DNA of 64,000 nt from Streptomyces aureus (GTDB taxonomy: Bacteria; Actinomycetota; Actinomycetes; Streptomycetales; Streptomycetaceae), in contig NZ_JNZD01000009.1 of the NCBI RefSeq assembly GCF_000725495.1, positions 1 to 64,000 on the forward strand, in the 5' to 3' direction. Every line of letters starts with the position of its first letter. Within the stretch, counting starts at the first letter, position 1. Both the position numbers and the translations under genes were made by a program. Shown piece after piece: positions 16,280-25,330 of this stretch. Below the pieces are notes generated by a model. The model saw only the letters and a list, made by a program, of their open reading frames with translations. It had not been told where the DNA came from and searched no databases.

Positions 16280-17269
16280 ATGTCTTCGACCGAACTCCCT
16301 TCCGTGCCGGCCGCCGGCGTCATGCCCAGGGTCGGCGCCGTCAGGGTCGCGGAAGGAGAGCGGCTGCGATCGGTCGGGCTGCCCGGCATCACCCTGACGA
16401 TCCGGTCGAGACCGCCGGCCCGGAAGGACCTTCCGCCCGCTCTGTTCGTCCACGGTCTGGGCGGCTCCTCGCAGAACTGGACGGCGCTGATGTCCCGGCT
16501 CGACGGGCTGGTGGACGGCGAGGCCCTCGATCTGCCGGGCTTCGGCGACTCTCCGCCGCCGGACGACGGCGACTACTCCGTCACCGGGCACGCGCGCGCG
16601 GTCATCCGCCACCTCGACGCGTCCGGACGCGGTCCAGTACATCTTTTCGGCAATTCACTCGGCGGCGCCGTCGCGACGCGGGTCGCCGCGGTCCGCCCGG
16701 ATCTCGTGCGCACGCTCACGCTCGTGTCCCCGGCACTGCCCGAGATCCGCGCCCAGCGCACCGCCTGGCCGACCGCGCTGCTCGCCCTTCCCGGGGTCGC
16801 GGGACTGTTCACCCGGCTGACGAAGGAGTGGAGCGCTGAGCAGCGCGTACGAGGGGTGCTGGCCCTTTGTTACGGCGATCCCGGCATCGTCACGCCCGAG
16901 GGGTTCCGTGACGCGGTCGAGGAGATGGAGCGGCGGCTCGCCCTGCCCTACTTCTGGGACGCCATGGCGCGTTCCGCGCGCGGGGTCGTGAACGCCTACA
17001 CGCTCGGCGGGCAGCACGGGCTGTGGCGTCAGGCCGAACGGGTGCTCGCCCCCACGCTCCTGGTCTACGGCGGCCGTGACCAACTTGTCGGCTACCGTAT
17101 GGCCCAGCGCGCGGCCCGTGCCTTCCGCGACTCCCGGCTGCTCTCACTGCCGGACGCGGGGCACGTCGCGATGATGGAAGATCCGGACACGGTCGCCACC
17201 GCGTTCCGTGAACTCCTGGCGGACCTGGAAGAGTCGACCTCTTCGGTGGCAGTCGGCGCGGAGAGCTGA
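16280..17269 (+). CDS. alpha/beta-hydrolase
   Basis: A 329-residue alpha/beta-hydrolase related to the C-C bond hydrolase/esterase group. The oxyanion loop is FVHGLGGSSQNW, the nucleophile elbow LFGNSLGGAVA (Ser about 127), the acid in VYGGRDQLVG and the His in PDAGHVAMMEDP. A cap lies between residues 160 and 240. ATG 16280 has no ribosome site; TAACAT lies 6 nt upstream, fitting a leaderless start. The DUF3152 gene begins 8 nt after its stop, so they form an operon. Substrate unknown. Confidence 0.87.
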   Translation: MSSTELPSVPAAGVMPRVGAVRVAEGERLRSVGLPGITLTIRSRPPARKDLPPALFVHGLGGSSQNWTALMSRLDGLVDGEALDLPGFGDSPPPDDGDYSVTGHARAVIRHLDASGRGPVHLFGNSLGGAVATRVAAVRPDLVRTLTLVSPALPEIRAQRTAWPTALLALPGVAGLFTRLTKEWSAEQRVRGVLALCYGDPGIVTPEGFRDAVEEMERRLALPYFWDAMARSARGVVNAYTLGGQHGLWRQAERVLAPTLLVYGGRDQLVGYRMAQRAARAFRDSRLLSLPDAGHVAMMEDPDTVATAFRELLADLEESTSSVAVGAES

Positions 17270-17277
17270 GGCGGGAA

Positions 17278-19128
17278 GTGGGACGACACAGTCGTCGGGG
17301 GCGGGCCGGCAAGACGGACACCGCGCGGACGCGAGCGGTTCCGGCGGAGGAGGCGGCACCCGCCCCGTCGCCGGGCTTCGAGGGCGCCCGTCGCGAGGCG
17401 CCAGGCGCGCCCGGCTCCCGGGGCACCTACCCGCCACCGGGCCCGGCCCCGCAGCAGGGCGCGCCACGCTTCTCCGACGGGACCCCGGCACACGGCGTCC
17501 CGCGTTTCCCGGACGGGACTCCGGCACACGGTGTGCCGCGCTCCCAGGACGGTCCGCCCGGCCGCGGCGTTCCCCGCTCCCACGACGGGACCCCGGCCCA
17601 CGGGATGCCCCGCTTCCCGGGCGGTGGCCCGGGCCAGGGCGGCCCGCGAGCGCAGGGCGGTGCCCCGGGTCCGGGCGTCCCGCGGGCACAAGGTGGCGCG
17701 CCGCCCCAGGGCGGTCCCCGGCTGCCCGACGGGACTCCGGCACACGGTTTTCCGCGAGTGACCGACGGCACTCCGGCGCGCGGGGTGCCCCGGTACGCGG
17801 ACGGGACCCCGGCGCACGGCGTCCCGCGGGTCCAGGGCGGCCCCCCGCCCCAGGGCGGTCCCCGGCTGCCCGACGGCACCCCGGCGCACGGTTTTCCGCG
17901 TTTCCAGGGCGGCGCCCAGGGCTCCGGCGGGCCGCGGCTCGCCGACGGGACCCCGGCGCACGGAACGGCGCGGGTGGCCGGCGGGACTCCCGCGCACGGC
18001 GTGCCGGGGGTGCGGGGCGGACACCCCGAGCAGCGTGAACAGGGCGGCGGCTGGGGGGAGTCGAGGGCCGGCGGGGCTCCTCAGGACGCCCCCCCGGGGC
18101 CGCGCGTACCCCGGCAGCGGCAGCAGGCCGCCGGACCCCGGCAGGCCTACGTCGACGCGTTCGACCTCGAGACGTCGGCAGGCGGCGACGGGGCGGGACG
18201 CAAGACCGGTTCCCGGGCCGTCGGCTTCGACGACTCGGCGGACTGGAGCGGCGGCACCACCGACGCGGGCGAGCGGCCCCCGGCGGAGGCCGGCGGCCAG
18301 GACGAGGGCAAGGCCCGCAAGGGCTGGGCGTTCACCGGGATCGCGGCGGCCGCCGTCACCACGGTGCTGGCCGTCGTCGTCGCCGGGCAGATGGCCACCG
18401 GCGGACACGACGCCGACGCCCGGACGCAGACCGCCGACGGCGGCGCCGGCCGGTCGACCCAGGGCTCCGCCTCGCGCGGCGACGGCAGGCCGACCCAGTC
18501 GGGCCAGGTGGCCGCGGCGCCCCTGACGTACGACCAGCAGATGGCCCGGACCTACCCGCTCGGGGCCGAGCTCAAGGGGTCCGGGAAGTTCGAGGTCGTC
18601 CCCGGAGTCGCCAAGGCGCCCGGCAAGGGGCACAAGTACACCTACCGCGTGGACATCGAGAAGGGGCTCGGTCTCGACGGCGCGCTCTTCGCCGACGCCG
18701 TGCAGAAGACCCTGAACGACAAGAGGAGTTGGGCCCACGGCGGCGCCCGCACCTTCGAGCGGATCGACTCCGGCGAACCGGATTTCGTCATCACTTTGGC
18801 GAGCCCCGGAACCACCGCCGAGTGGTGCGCCAAGTCGGGGCTCGACACCACGGAGGACAACGTGTCGTGCGACTCGGCGTCCACCGAACGCGTCATGATC
18901 AACGCCTATCGCTGGGCCCAGGGCTCCAAGACCTACGGCTTCGGCGAGAAGATCCACGCCTACCGCCAGATGCTGATCAACCACGAGGTCGGCCACCGGC
19001 TCGGCTACGGACACGTGAGCTGCGAGAAGGACGGCGACCTCGCCCCGGTCATGCAGCAGCAGACCAAGTTCCTCGACCACGACGGAATCCACTGTCTGCC
19101 CAACGCCTGGCCCTATCCCAAGAGTTGA
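17278..19128 (+). CDS. membrane-anchored DUF3152 metzincin-like protein
   Basis: 616 residues. Residues about 60-255 are some 15 copies of a 12-residue unit of the form PR-x-x-DGTPAHGV. A single transmembrane helix follows near residues 345-365 (WAFTGIAAAAVTTVLAVVVAG), then a C-terminal DUF3152 domain. It contains HEVGHRLGYGH at residues 569-579, the full metzincin zinc pattern HExxHxxGxxH, plus a later PVMQQQ that could be the Met-turn. The repeat is therefore cytosolic and the domain extracellular. It starts with GTG 8 nt after the hydrolase stop, so translation is coupled. Peptidase activity is inferred, not known. Confidence 0.88.
   Translation: MGRHSRRGRAGKTDTARTRAVPAEEAAPAPSPGFEGARREAPGAPGSRGTYPPPGPAPQQGAPRFSDGTPAHGVPRFPDGTPAHGVPRSQDGPPGRGVPRSHDGTPAHGMPRFPGGGPGQGGPRAQGGAPGPGVPRAQGGAPPQGGPRLPDGTPAHGFPRVTDGTPARGVPRYADGTPAHGVPRVQGGPPPQGGPRLPDGTPAHGFPRFQGGAQGSGGPRLADGTPAHGTARVAGGTPAHGVPGVRGGHPEQREQGGGWGESRAGGAPQDAPPGPRVPRQRQQAAGPRQAYVDAFDLETSAGGDGAGRKTGSRAVGFDDSADWSGGTTDAGERPPAEAGGQDEGKARKGWAFTGIAAAAVTTVLAVVVAGQMATGGHDADARTQTADGGAGRSTQGSASRGDGRPTQSGQVAAAPLTYDQQMARTYPLGAELKGSGKFEVVPGVAKAPGKGHKYTYRVDIEKGLGLDGALFADAVQKTLNDKRSWAHGGARTFERIDSGEPDFVITLASPGTTAEWCAKSGLDTTEDNVSCDSASTERVMINAYRWAQGSKTYGFGEKIHAYRQMLINHEVGHRLGYGHVSCEKDGDLAPVMQQQTKFLDHDGIHCLPNAWPYPKS
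17455..18030. repeat. 36-bp coding repeat array
   Basis: About 15 degenerate copies of a 36-bp unit (core GACGGGACCCCGGCACACGG) encode the 12-residue repeats of the DUF3152 protein. Copy number is likely to vary between strains. Confidence 0.8.
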
Positions 19129-19148
19129 CGGAAAGCGCGGCGAGCGCT

Positions 19149-19188
19149 TTGACATGCGGAAAAAGATCGTTCATATTTTCCGCATGTC
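19149..19188 (+). promoter_or_regulatory. promoter and 13+13 bp perfect operator of the ABC importer operon
   Basis: A consensus TTGACA (19149-19154) is 17 bp from CATATT (19172-19177), putting the expected start of transcription on the A of the leader ATG. GACATGCGGAAAA (19151-19163) and TTTTCCGCATGTC (19176-19188) form a perfect inverted repeat with a 12-nt spacer covering the -35 box, the -10 box and the start codon. A repressor bound here would block transcription completely. Confidence 0.8.
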
Positions 19189-19276
19189 CTCCCGTCACGC
19201 CTCCGTTCGCGCCGCCATCGAGCTGGCGCTCATCGGCGTGACCGCGCTCTGCGTGGCCGACATCCACTGTTGCTGA
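19184..19276 (+). CDS. Cys-Cys leader peptide (Ms4533A-like), leaderless
   Basis: A 30-residue peptide starting MSSRHASVRAAIELAL and ending CVADIHCC, with TGT TGC as the last codons before TGA. It resembles the actinobacterial cysteine-rich leader peptides (Ms4533A family in mycobacteria), short leaderless ORFs that sense cysteinyl-tRNA through ribosome stalling and control downstream sulfur genes. There is no ribosome site, and the predicted transcription start coincides with the ATG. It precedes a peptide-type ABC importer by 202 bp, implying that the importer supplies sulfur-containing peptides or a similar nutrient. The family match is from memory. Confidence 0.82.
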   Translation: MSSRHASVRAAIELALIGVTALCVADIHCC

Positions 19277-19478
19277 CGCCCGCCCCCGGCGAGTGCGTCA
19301 CTCCCTTCATGCCCTGATCCCGTGCGCCCCGGAACCCCCGTGGTCCGGCGCGCCCGTGCCTCTTCCGGTCCGATCGGACTTCGACGCCTGACGCCCTGGG
19401 CGAGCCATGCGCTCTTCCGTCTCACCCTGTGTCATTCCGTCTCAGTATTCGAGTCATCACCCGAGAGGTCGTCTTCCG

Positions 19479-21197
19479 ATGCGTCAATCGTCCGTCATAG
19501 CGCGCCGCGTGGCCGTGGCATCCGTCAGCCTGGTCGTGGCAGCGGGCGCCGCCGCCTGCGGGCCGAAGGACAACGATGCCAAGAGCTCCGGCGGCGACTC
19601 CCAGCCCCACAAGGGCGGCACGCTCACCGTCCTGAACGCCAACGCGCAGCAGGACTTCGACCCCGCGCGGCTCTACACCTCCGGCGGCGGCAACGTGCCC
19701 TCGCTCGTCTTCCGCACGCTCACCACGCGCAACCGTGAGAACGGAGCCGCCGGCGCCCAGGTCGTCCCCGACCTCGCCACGGACACCGGCCGCCCGAGCA
19801 AGAACGCGACCGTGTGGACGTACACCCTGAAGAAGGGCCTCAAGTTCGAGGACGGCACGCCGATCACCTCCGCCGACATCAAGTACGGCATCGAGCGCTC
19901 CTTCGCCGCCGAACTCTCCGGCGGCGCGCCCTACCTGCGGGACTGGCTCATCGGCGGCGCCGACTACCAGGGCCCCTACAAGGACAAGAAGGGCCTCGAC
20001 TCGATCGAGACACCCGACGCGCTGACCATCGTCTTCCACCTGAACAAGCCCGAGGGCGAGTTCCCCTACCTGGCCACGCAGACGCAGTTCACGCCCGTCC
20101 CCAAGGCCAAGGACACCGGCACGAAGTACGAGGAGCACCCGGTCTCCTCGGGTCCGTACAAGGTCGTCGCGAACGAGAACGACGGCGAGCGCCTCACCCT
20201 GGAGCGCAACACCTACTGGTCCGCGTCGACCGACGCCGAGCGCAAGGCCTACCCGGACCGGATCGACGTCCGCTCGGGCCTCGACTCCTCCGTGATCAAC
20301 CAGCGGCTGTCCTCCTCCCAGGGCGCCGACGCCGCCGCCGTCACCACCGACACCAACCTCGGCCCCGCCGAGCTCGCCAAGGTGACGGGCGACAAGGCGC
20401 TCGCCTCCCGCGTCGGCACCGGGCACTTCGGCTACACGAACTACCTCGCCTTCAACCCGAAGGTGAAGCCGTTCGACAACCCGAAGGTGCGCCAGGCGAT
20501 CTCGTACGCCATCGACCGCACCTCGGTGATCAACGCGGCGGGCGGCTCGTCCCTCGCCGAGCCGGCCACGACGTACCTGCCGAACCAGAAGTCCTTCGGC
20601 TACACGCCCTACGACCTGTTCCCGGCGGGTGCCTCCGGCAACGCGGCCAAGGCCAAGGAACTGCTGGCCCAGGCTGGCTACAAGAACGGTCTGAGCATCA
20701 CGCTCACCCATTCCAACAGCAAGGACTTCGAGACCAGCCCCGAGATCGCGACCGCCGTCCAGGACGCGCTCAAGAAGGCCGGCATCACCGTCAAGCTCCA
20801 GGGCCTGGAGGAGAACGACTACAGCGACAAGATCCACGGCGCCAAGACCGAGCCGGGCCTCTTCCTCGCCCACTGGGGCGCCGACTGGCCCTCCGGCGGC
20901 CCGTTCCTGGCCCCGATCTTCGACGGCCGGCAGATCGTGAAGGACGGAGCGAACTTCAACTCCGGCTTCCTCGACGACAAGTCCGTCAACGACGAGATCG
21001 ACGCGATCAACAAGCTGACCGACCTCGGCGAGGCCGCCGAGCGCTGGGGCGCGCTGGACAAGAAGATCGGTGCGCAGGCCCTGACCGTGCCGCTGTTCCA
21101 CCCCGTCTACAAGCGCCTGTACGGCAAGGACGTCAAGAACATCGTGATCAGCGACTGGACCGGCGTCCTGGACATCTCCCAGGTCGCGGTGAAGTAG
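19479..21197 (+). CDS. ABC importer, solute-binding lipoprotein (SBP family 5)
   Basis: A 572-residue extracellular binding lipoprotein of the oligopeptide/dipeptide/nickel class (SBP_bac_5). A basic N-terminus, a hydrophobic stretch and the lipobox-like AAAC (Cys27) give a lipid anchor. KGLKFEDGTPITSADIKYGIERSF is the family signature, and YLAFNPKVKPFDNPKVRQAISYAIDRTSV is also typical. ATG 19479 has AGAGG upstream; the open frame from 19407 is not needed. It is first in a four-gene importer operon behind a Cys-Cys leader peptide, suggesting sulfur-containing peptides as ligand (inference). Confidence 0.92.
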   Translation: MRQSSVIARRVAVASVSLVVAAGAAACGPKDNDAKSSGGDSQPHKGGTLTVLNANAQQDFDPARLYTSGGGNVPSLVFRTLTTRNRENGAAGAQVVPDLATDTGRPSKNATVWTYTLKKGLKFEDGTPITSADIKYGIERSFAAELSGGAPYLRDWLIGGADYQGPYKDKKGLDSIETPDALTIVFHLNKPEGEFPYLATQTQFTPVPKAKDTGTKYEEHPVSSGPYKVVANENDGERLTLERNTYWSASTDAERKAYPDRIDVRSGLDSSVINQRLSSSQGADAAAVTTDTNLGPAELAKVTGDKALASRVGTGHFGYTNYLAFNPKVKPFDNPKVRQAISYAIDRTSVINAAGGSSLAEPATTYLPNQKSFGYTPYDLFPAGASGNAAKAKELLAQAGYKNGLSITLTHSNSKDFETSPEIATAVQDALKKAGITVKLQGLEENDYSDKIHGAKTEPGLFLAHWGADWPSGGPFLAPIFDGRQIVKDGANFNSGFLDDKSVNDEIDAINKLTDLGEAAERWGALDKKIGAQALTVPLFHPVYKRLYGKDVKNIVISDWTGVLDISQVAVK

Positions 21198-21201
21198 CGC
21201 C

Positions 21202-22377
21202 GTGAGCGAGGCACTTGTCGCCTCCCCGGCCCCCGCGGCGGACTCCTCCGCCGCGGGGGCCTCGGGGGCCCGTCGGTTCTGGCGGCGGCTGCGTGCGCAG
21301 CGCGCCGCCCTCGTCGCGGGCGGCGTCGTCGCGCTGCTCGCCCTGGTCGCGCTCGCCGCACCGCTGCTCACGGCGATCGAGGGGCAGGACCCCACCACCT
21401 ACCACCCCTCGCTGGTGGACTCCGCCCGCGGCGGAGTCCCCGTCGGCCCGCTCGGCGGCATCGGCGCCGACCACTGGCTCGGCGTCGAACCCCAGACCGG
21501 CCGCGACCTGTTCGCCCGCCTCGTCTACGGCGCCAGGGTCTCCCTGGGCGTCGCGCTCGGGGCGACGGTCGTACAGGTCCTCATCGGGGTCGTGGTCGGC
21601 GTCGCCGCCGCGCTCGGCGCGCGGTGGGTCGACCAGCTGCTGAGCCGGTTCACCGAGATCATCATCGCGATGCCGCTGATGATCATGTCGCTGGCGCTGC
21701 TGGCGGTCGTCCCCGGCAGCTTCCCCCGACCCCTCCTGGTCGCCCTCGTCATCGGCCTGATCGCCTGGGGCAACGTCGCGAAGATCACCCGCGCCCAGAC
21801 CCTCACCCTCAAGGGCCTCGACTACGTCGCCGCCGCCCGGCTCAGCGGCTGGGGCACCTGGCGGATCGCCACCCGCGAACTGCTCCCGGGACTCGCCGCG
21901 CCGGTCATCACCTACGCCGCGCTCCTCGTCCCGATGAACATCAGCGTGGAGGCCGCCCTGTCCTTCCTCGGCGTCGGGGTGAAGCCCCCGACGGCCTCGT
22001 GGGGACAGATGCTGACCGCCGCCGACATCTGGTACCAGGCCGCACCCCAGTACCTGCTGCTGCCCGCCGGCGCGCTCTTCGTGACCGTCCTGGCCCTGAC
22101 CGTCCTGGGCGACGGCATCCGTACGGCCCTGGACCCGCGCGCGGCCTCCCGCCTGCGCGTCGGCACGGGCCGCAAGGGAGAGGCCAAGGCGGGCGTGGGC
22201 ACCGGTGGTGGCGGGTCCACCGGCGACGGAGCGGTCCTGCCCGGACGGGGCGTACCCGGGACCGAGGTGTCCCGGCAGGGCGCACCCGGGGCGGACGTGT
22301 CACGGCAGGGCGCACCCGAGGTGGACCTGCCCCGGCAGAGCGCGTCCTGCGACGCGGAGAAGGAGGCCACCGCATGA
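21202..22377 (+). CDS. ABC importer permease (DppC-like)
   Basis: A 391-residue membrane permease of the OppC/DppC type. TM1 is ALVAGGVVALLALVALAAPLL, and the EAA-like loop is DYVAAARLSGWGTWRIATRELLPG. The C-terminal 70 residues after the last helix are hydrophilic and repetitive (GTEVSRQGAPGADVSRQGAPEVDLPRQ), an unusual extension absent from typical DppC. GTG 21202 starts 4 nt after the binding-protein stop, and the gene overlaps the next by ATGA. It pairs with the DppB-like protein to form the channel. Confidence 0.9.
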   Translation: MSEALVASPAPAADSSAAGASGARRFWRRLRAQRAALVAGGVVALLALVALAAPLLTAIEGQDPTTYHPSLVDSARGGVPVGPLGGIGADHWLGVEPQTGRDLFARLVYGARVSLGVALGATVVQVLIGVVVGVAAALGARWVDQLLSRFTEIIIAMPLMIMSLALLAVVPGSFPRPLLVALVIGLIAWGNVAKITRAQTLTLKGLDYVAAARLSGWGTWRIATRELLPGLAAPVITYAALLVPMNISVEAALSFLGVGVKPPTASWGQMLTAADIWYQAAPQYLLLPAGALFVTVLALTVLGDGIRTALDPRAASRLRVGTGRKGEAKAGVGTGGGGSTGDGAVLPGRGVPGTEVSRQGAPGADVSRQGAPEVDLPRQSASCDAEKEATA

Positions 22378-23372
22378 GCGGCTTCACCGGGTTCGTCCTG
22401 CGCCGGACCCTCGGCACCCTGGTCACCCTCCTGGCCATCTCGGTGATCGTCTACGTCGTCTTCTTCGTGACGCCCGGCAACGTCGCCCAGATCACCTGCG
22501 GCCCCCGCTGCTCCCCGGAGCAAGTGCACCAGGTGGCACAGCAGTTGAGGCTCGACGACCCCCTCTACCTGCGCTACTGGCACTTCCTCCAGGGCATCCT
22601 CGTCGGCCAGGACTACTCCACGGGAACGTCCGTGGAGCACTGCTCGGCCCCCTGCCTCGGCCTGTCGTACCAGGGCGACCAGCAGGTCACGCAGCTGATC
22701 GCCGCGAAGCTGCCGGTCAGCCTGTCGCTGGTGTCCGGCGCGATGGTCCTCTGGCTGATCCTGGGCGTCGGCACCGGTGTGCTGTCCGCCTGGCGGCGCG
22801 GCCGGTTCAGCGAGCGGGTCCTGACCGGGATCACGCTCGCGGGCGTGGCCACCCCCGTCTTCGTGATCGGCCTCGTCCTGATGATCGTCGTCTGCGGACA
22901 GCTCCAGCTCCTGCCCTTCCCGCAGTACGTCGGCCTCACCGACGACCCCGAGCAGTGGGCCTGGAACCTGCTGCTGCCCTGGCTCTCGCTCGCGCTCATC
23001 GAAGCGGCCACGTTCGCGCGGCTCACCCGGGCGTCGATGCTGGAGACGCTCGCCGAGGACCACATCCGCACCTTCCGCGCGTACGGCGTCGGGGAGCGGT
23101 CCGTCATCGGACGGCACGCGCTGCGCGGGGCGTTCGCGCCGATCATCGCGCTCAACGCCAACAACGTCGGCGGGGCCATCGGCGGCGCGGTGCTCACGGA
23201 GAGCCTCTTCGGGCTGCCCGGCATCGGCCGGGAACTGGTGCACGCCGTGAACGTCGTCGACCTTCCCGTGGTCGTCGGCATGGTCCTGGTCATCGGCTTC
23301 TTCGTGGTCATCGCCAACGCCGTCGCGGACGTGCTCTACGCGGTGGCCGACCGACGGGTGGTACTGGCATGA
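22374..23372 (+). CDS. ABC importer permease (DppB-like)
   Basis: A 332-residue OppB/DppB-type permease. It begins FVLRRTLGTLVTLLAISVIVYVVFFVTPG, the family N-terminus, and ends with a helix (VVVGMVLVIGFFVVIANAVAD). The EAA loop is ARLTRASMLETLAEDHIRTFRAYGV. A periplasm-facing insert (CGPRCSPEQVHQVAQ ... VEHCSAPC) contains four cysteines that may form disulfides. ATG 22374 overlaps the previous stop (ATGA), with AAGGAGG upstream. It is translationally coupled in the importer operon. Confidence 0.92.
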   Translation: MSGFTGFVLRRTLGTLVTLLAISVIVYVVFFVTPGNVAQITCGPRCSPEQVHQVAQQLRLDDPLYLRYWHFLQGILVGQDYSTGTSVEHCSAPCLGLSYQGDQQVTQLIAAKLPVSLSLVSGAMVLWLILGVGTGVLSAWRRGRFSERVLTGITLAGVATPVFVIGLVLMIVVCGQLQLLPFPQYVGLTDDPEQWAWNLLLPWLSLALIEAATFARLTRASMLETLAEDHIRTFRAYGVGERSVIGRHALRGAFAPIIALNANNVGGAIGGAVLTESLFGLPGIGRELVHAVNVVDLPVVVGMVLVIGFFVVIANAVADVLYAVADRRVVLA

Positions 23373-25234
23373 GCGACTCCTCCTCAACCCCCGCCCCGCC
23401 GGCTCCCGGCGCGGCTCCGCTGGTCGAGGTGGACGGCCTCGTCGTCGACTTCGACGGACTGCGCGCCGTCGACGGGCTCTCCTTCCGGCTGGAGCGGGGT
23501 GCCGCGCTGGGCCTGGTCGGCGAGTCCGGCTCGGGCAAGTCCACCGTCGCGTCGGCCCTGCTGGCGCTGCACCGGGGCACCGGAGCGCGGGTCGACGGCA
23601 CGGTCCGCGTGGCCGGCACCGACGTCCAGACGGCGTCCGACGACGAACTGCGCGGGCTGCGCGGCCGCAAGGCGGCCATGGTCTTCCAGGACCCGCTGTC
23701 CTCGCTCGACCCGTACTACGCGGTGGGCGACCAGATCGCCGAGGTGTACCGCGTGCACACCCGGGCGTCCCGGCGGGCGGCACGCGCGCGTGCCGTGCGG
23801 GTCCTCGACCGTGTCGGCATCCCCGACGCGGCCCGCAGGTCCCGCTCGCGCCCGCACGAGTTCAGCGGCGGGATGCGCCAGCGCGCCCTCATCGCCATGG
23901 CCCTCGTCTGCGAACCCGAGCTCCTGGTCGCCGACGAGCCCACCACGGCCCTCGACGTGACCGTCCAGGCGCAGATCCTCGACCTCCTGCACACCCTGCG
24001 GCAGGAGACCGGGACCGGGCTGCTGCTGGTCACCCACGACGTCGGCGTCGCGGCCGAGAGCGTCGACGAGATCCTGGTCATGCGGCACGGACGCGCCGTC
24101 GAGCACGGCCCCGTCGGTGCCGTCCTCGGCTCGCCCCGGGAGCCGTACACCCGCGAACTCCTGGGCGCCGTACCCCGGGTGGACACCCCTCGGGCGGTGC
24201 CGCCCACTGTGCGCGGTACGGGTAAGGGTACGGGCAGGGGTGCGGGCACGGGCACGGGCGCGGGTCCGGCCGAGGTCGGCCGGTCCGACGAGTCCGGTCG
24301 GTCGGCCGAGTCCGGTCGGTCGGCCGAGTCCGGTCGGTCGGCCGAGTCCGGTCGGTCCGACGGGGATGCCGGGTCCGCTGCGGACGGCCCGTCCGACGGG
24401 TCCGTCCGCCCCGGCGGCGACGGTGACGCCCGGTCCGACGGCGGGGTCGTCCTGGAAGCGGTCGGTCTGCGGCGGGAGTTCGGGCGCGGCAGGCGCCGCG
24501 TCGCGGCGGTCGACGACGTGTCGCTGAGCGTCCGCAGGGGGCAGACCCTCGGCGTCGTCGGCGAGAGCGGCAGCGGGAAGACGACCCTCGGAAGGATGCT
24601 GGTCGGACTCCTGGAGCCGACGGCCGGCGTGGTCCGCCACGACGGCCACGAACGGACCGGTGTCCGCCCCTCGGTGCAGATGGTCTTCCAGGACCCGGTG
24701 TCCTCCCTCAACCCCCGGCGCAGTGTCGGCGAGTCCATCGCCGACCCGCTGCGGGCGCGCGGGGAGAAGGACGAGGAACGCGTCCGGGGCCGGGTACGGG
24801 ACCTGCTGGAGCGCGTCGGGCTCGACGCCGCGCACTACGACCGCTACCCGCACGAGTTCAGCGGAGGCCAGCGCCAGCGGGTCGGCATCGCGCGGGCGCT
24901 GGCCGCCGACCCGGCGGTCATCGTGTGCGACGAACCGGTCTCCGCGCTCGACGTCACCACCCAGGCCCAGGTGGTCGCCCTGCTCGGCGAGCTGCAGCGG
25001 GAACTCGGCCTCGCGCTGGTGTTCGTGGCCCACGACCTCGCCGTCGTGCGCCAGGTCAGCGACCACGTGGCGGTGATGCGGCGCGGCCGGCTCGTCGAGT
25101 ACGGCCCCGCCGACGAGGTCTACGAGCGGCCCCGCGACCCGTACACCCGGCAGTTGCTCGCCGCCGTGCCGGCGCTCGACCCGGAGGTCGCGGCACGGCG
25201 CCGCGCGGAGCGCGAGGTGCTGTCCCCGGTGTGA
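23369..25234 (+). CDS. fused ABC importer ATPase (DppD-DppF type)
   Basis: A 621-residue protein with two complete ATPase domains. Domain 1: Walker A GESGSGKST (51-59), signature SGGMRQR, Walker B LLVADEPTTALD. Domain 2: GESGSGKTT (about 398), SGGQRQRVGIARAL, VIVCDEPVSALD. Both end with the PYTREL/PYTRQL peptide-importer tail motif. The linker (about residues 270-360) is Gly/Thr/Ser-rich and includes SGRSAE repeated. Fusion of the D and F subunits is common in actinobacteria. It overlaps the DppB-like stop by ATGA and is the last gene of the operon. Confidence 0.93.
   Translation: MSDSSSTPAPPAPGAAPLVEVDGLVVDFDGLRAVDGLSFRLERGAALGLVGESGSGKSTVASALLALHRGTGARVDGTVRVAGTDVQTASDDELRGLRGRKAAMVFQDPLSSLDPYYAVGDQIAEVYRVHTRASRRAARARAVRVLDRVGIPDAARRSRSRPHEFSGGMRQRALIAMALVCEPELLVADEPTTALDVTVQAQILDLLHTLRQETGTGLLLVTHDVGVAAESVDEILVMRHGRAVEHGPVGAVLGSPREPYTRELLGAVPRVDTPRAVPPTVRGTGKGTGRGAGTGTGAGPAEVGRSDESGRSAESGRSAESGRSAESGRSDGDAGSAADGPSDGSVRPGGDGDARSDGGVVLEAVGLRREFGRGRRRVAAVDDVSLSVRRGQTLGVVGESGSGKTTLGRMLVGLLEPTAGVVRHDGHERTGVRPSVQMVFQDPVSSLNPRRSVGESIADPLRARGEKDEERVRGRVRDLLERVGLDAAHYDRYPHEFSGGQRQRVGIARALAADPAVIVCDEPVSALDVTTQAQVVALLGELQRELGLALVFVAHDLAVVRQVSDHVAVMRRGRLVEYGPADEVYERPRDPYTRQLLAAVPALDPEVAARRRAEREVLSPV
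24290..24359. repeat. 18-bp tandem repeat in the ATPase linker
   Basis: GAGTCCGGTCGGTCGGCC occurs at 24290, 24308 and 24326, then a partial fourth copy, encoding ESGRSA units. It keeps frame and lies in the interdomain linker. Confidence 0.85.
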
Positions 25235-25330
25235 TCCGGGGGCCCGCGCCCCGCGCGAACACACCCGGGTGATCTCGTAGCGCGACGAAACGCGCCCTGC
25301 GCGGGAAAGTTACGACCGTTCACCCCTTTT

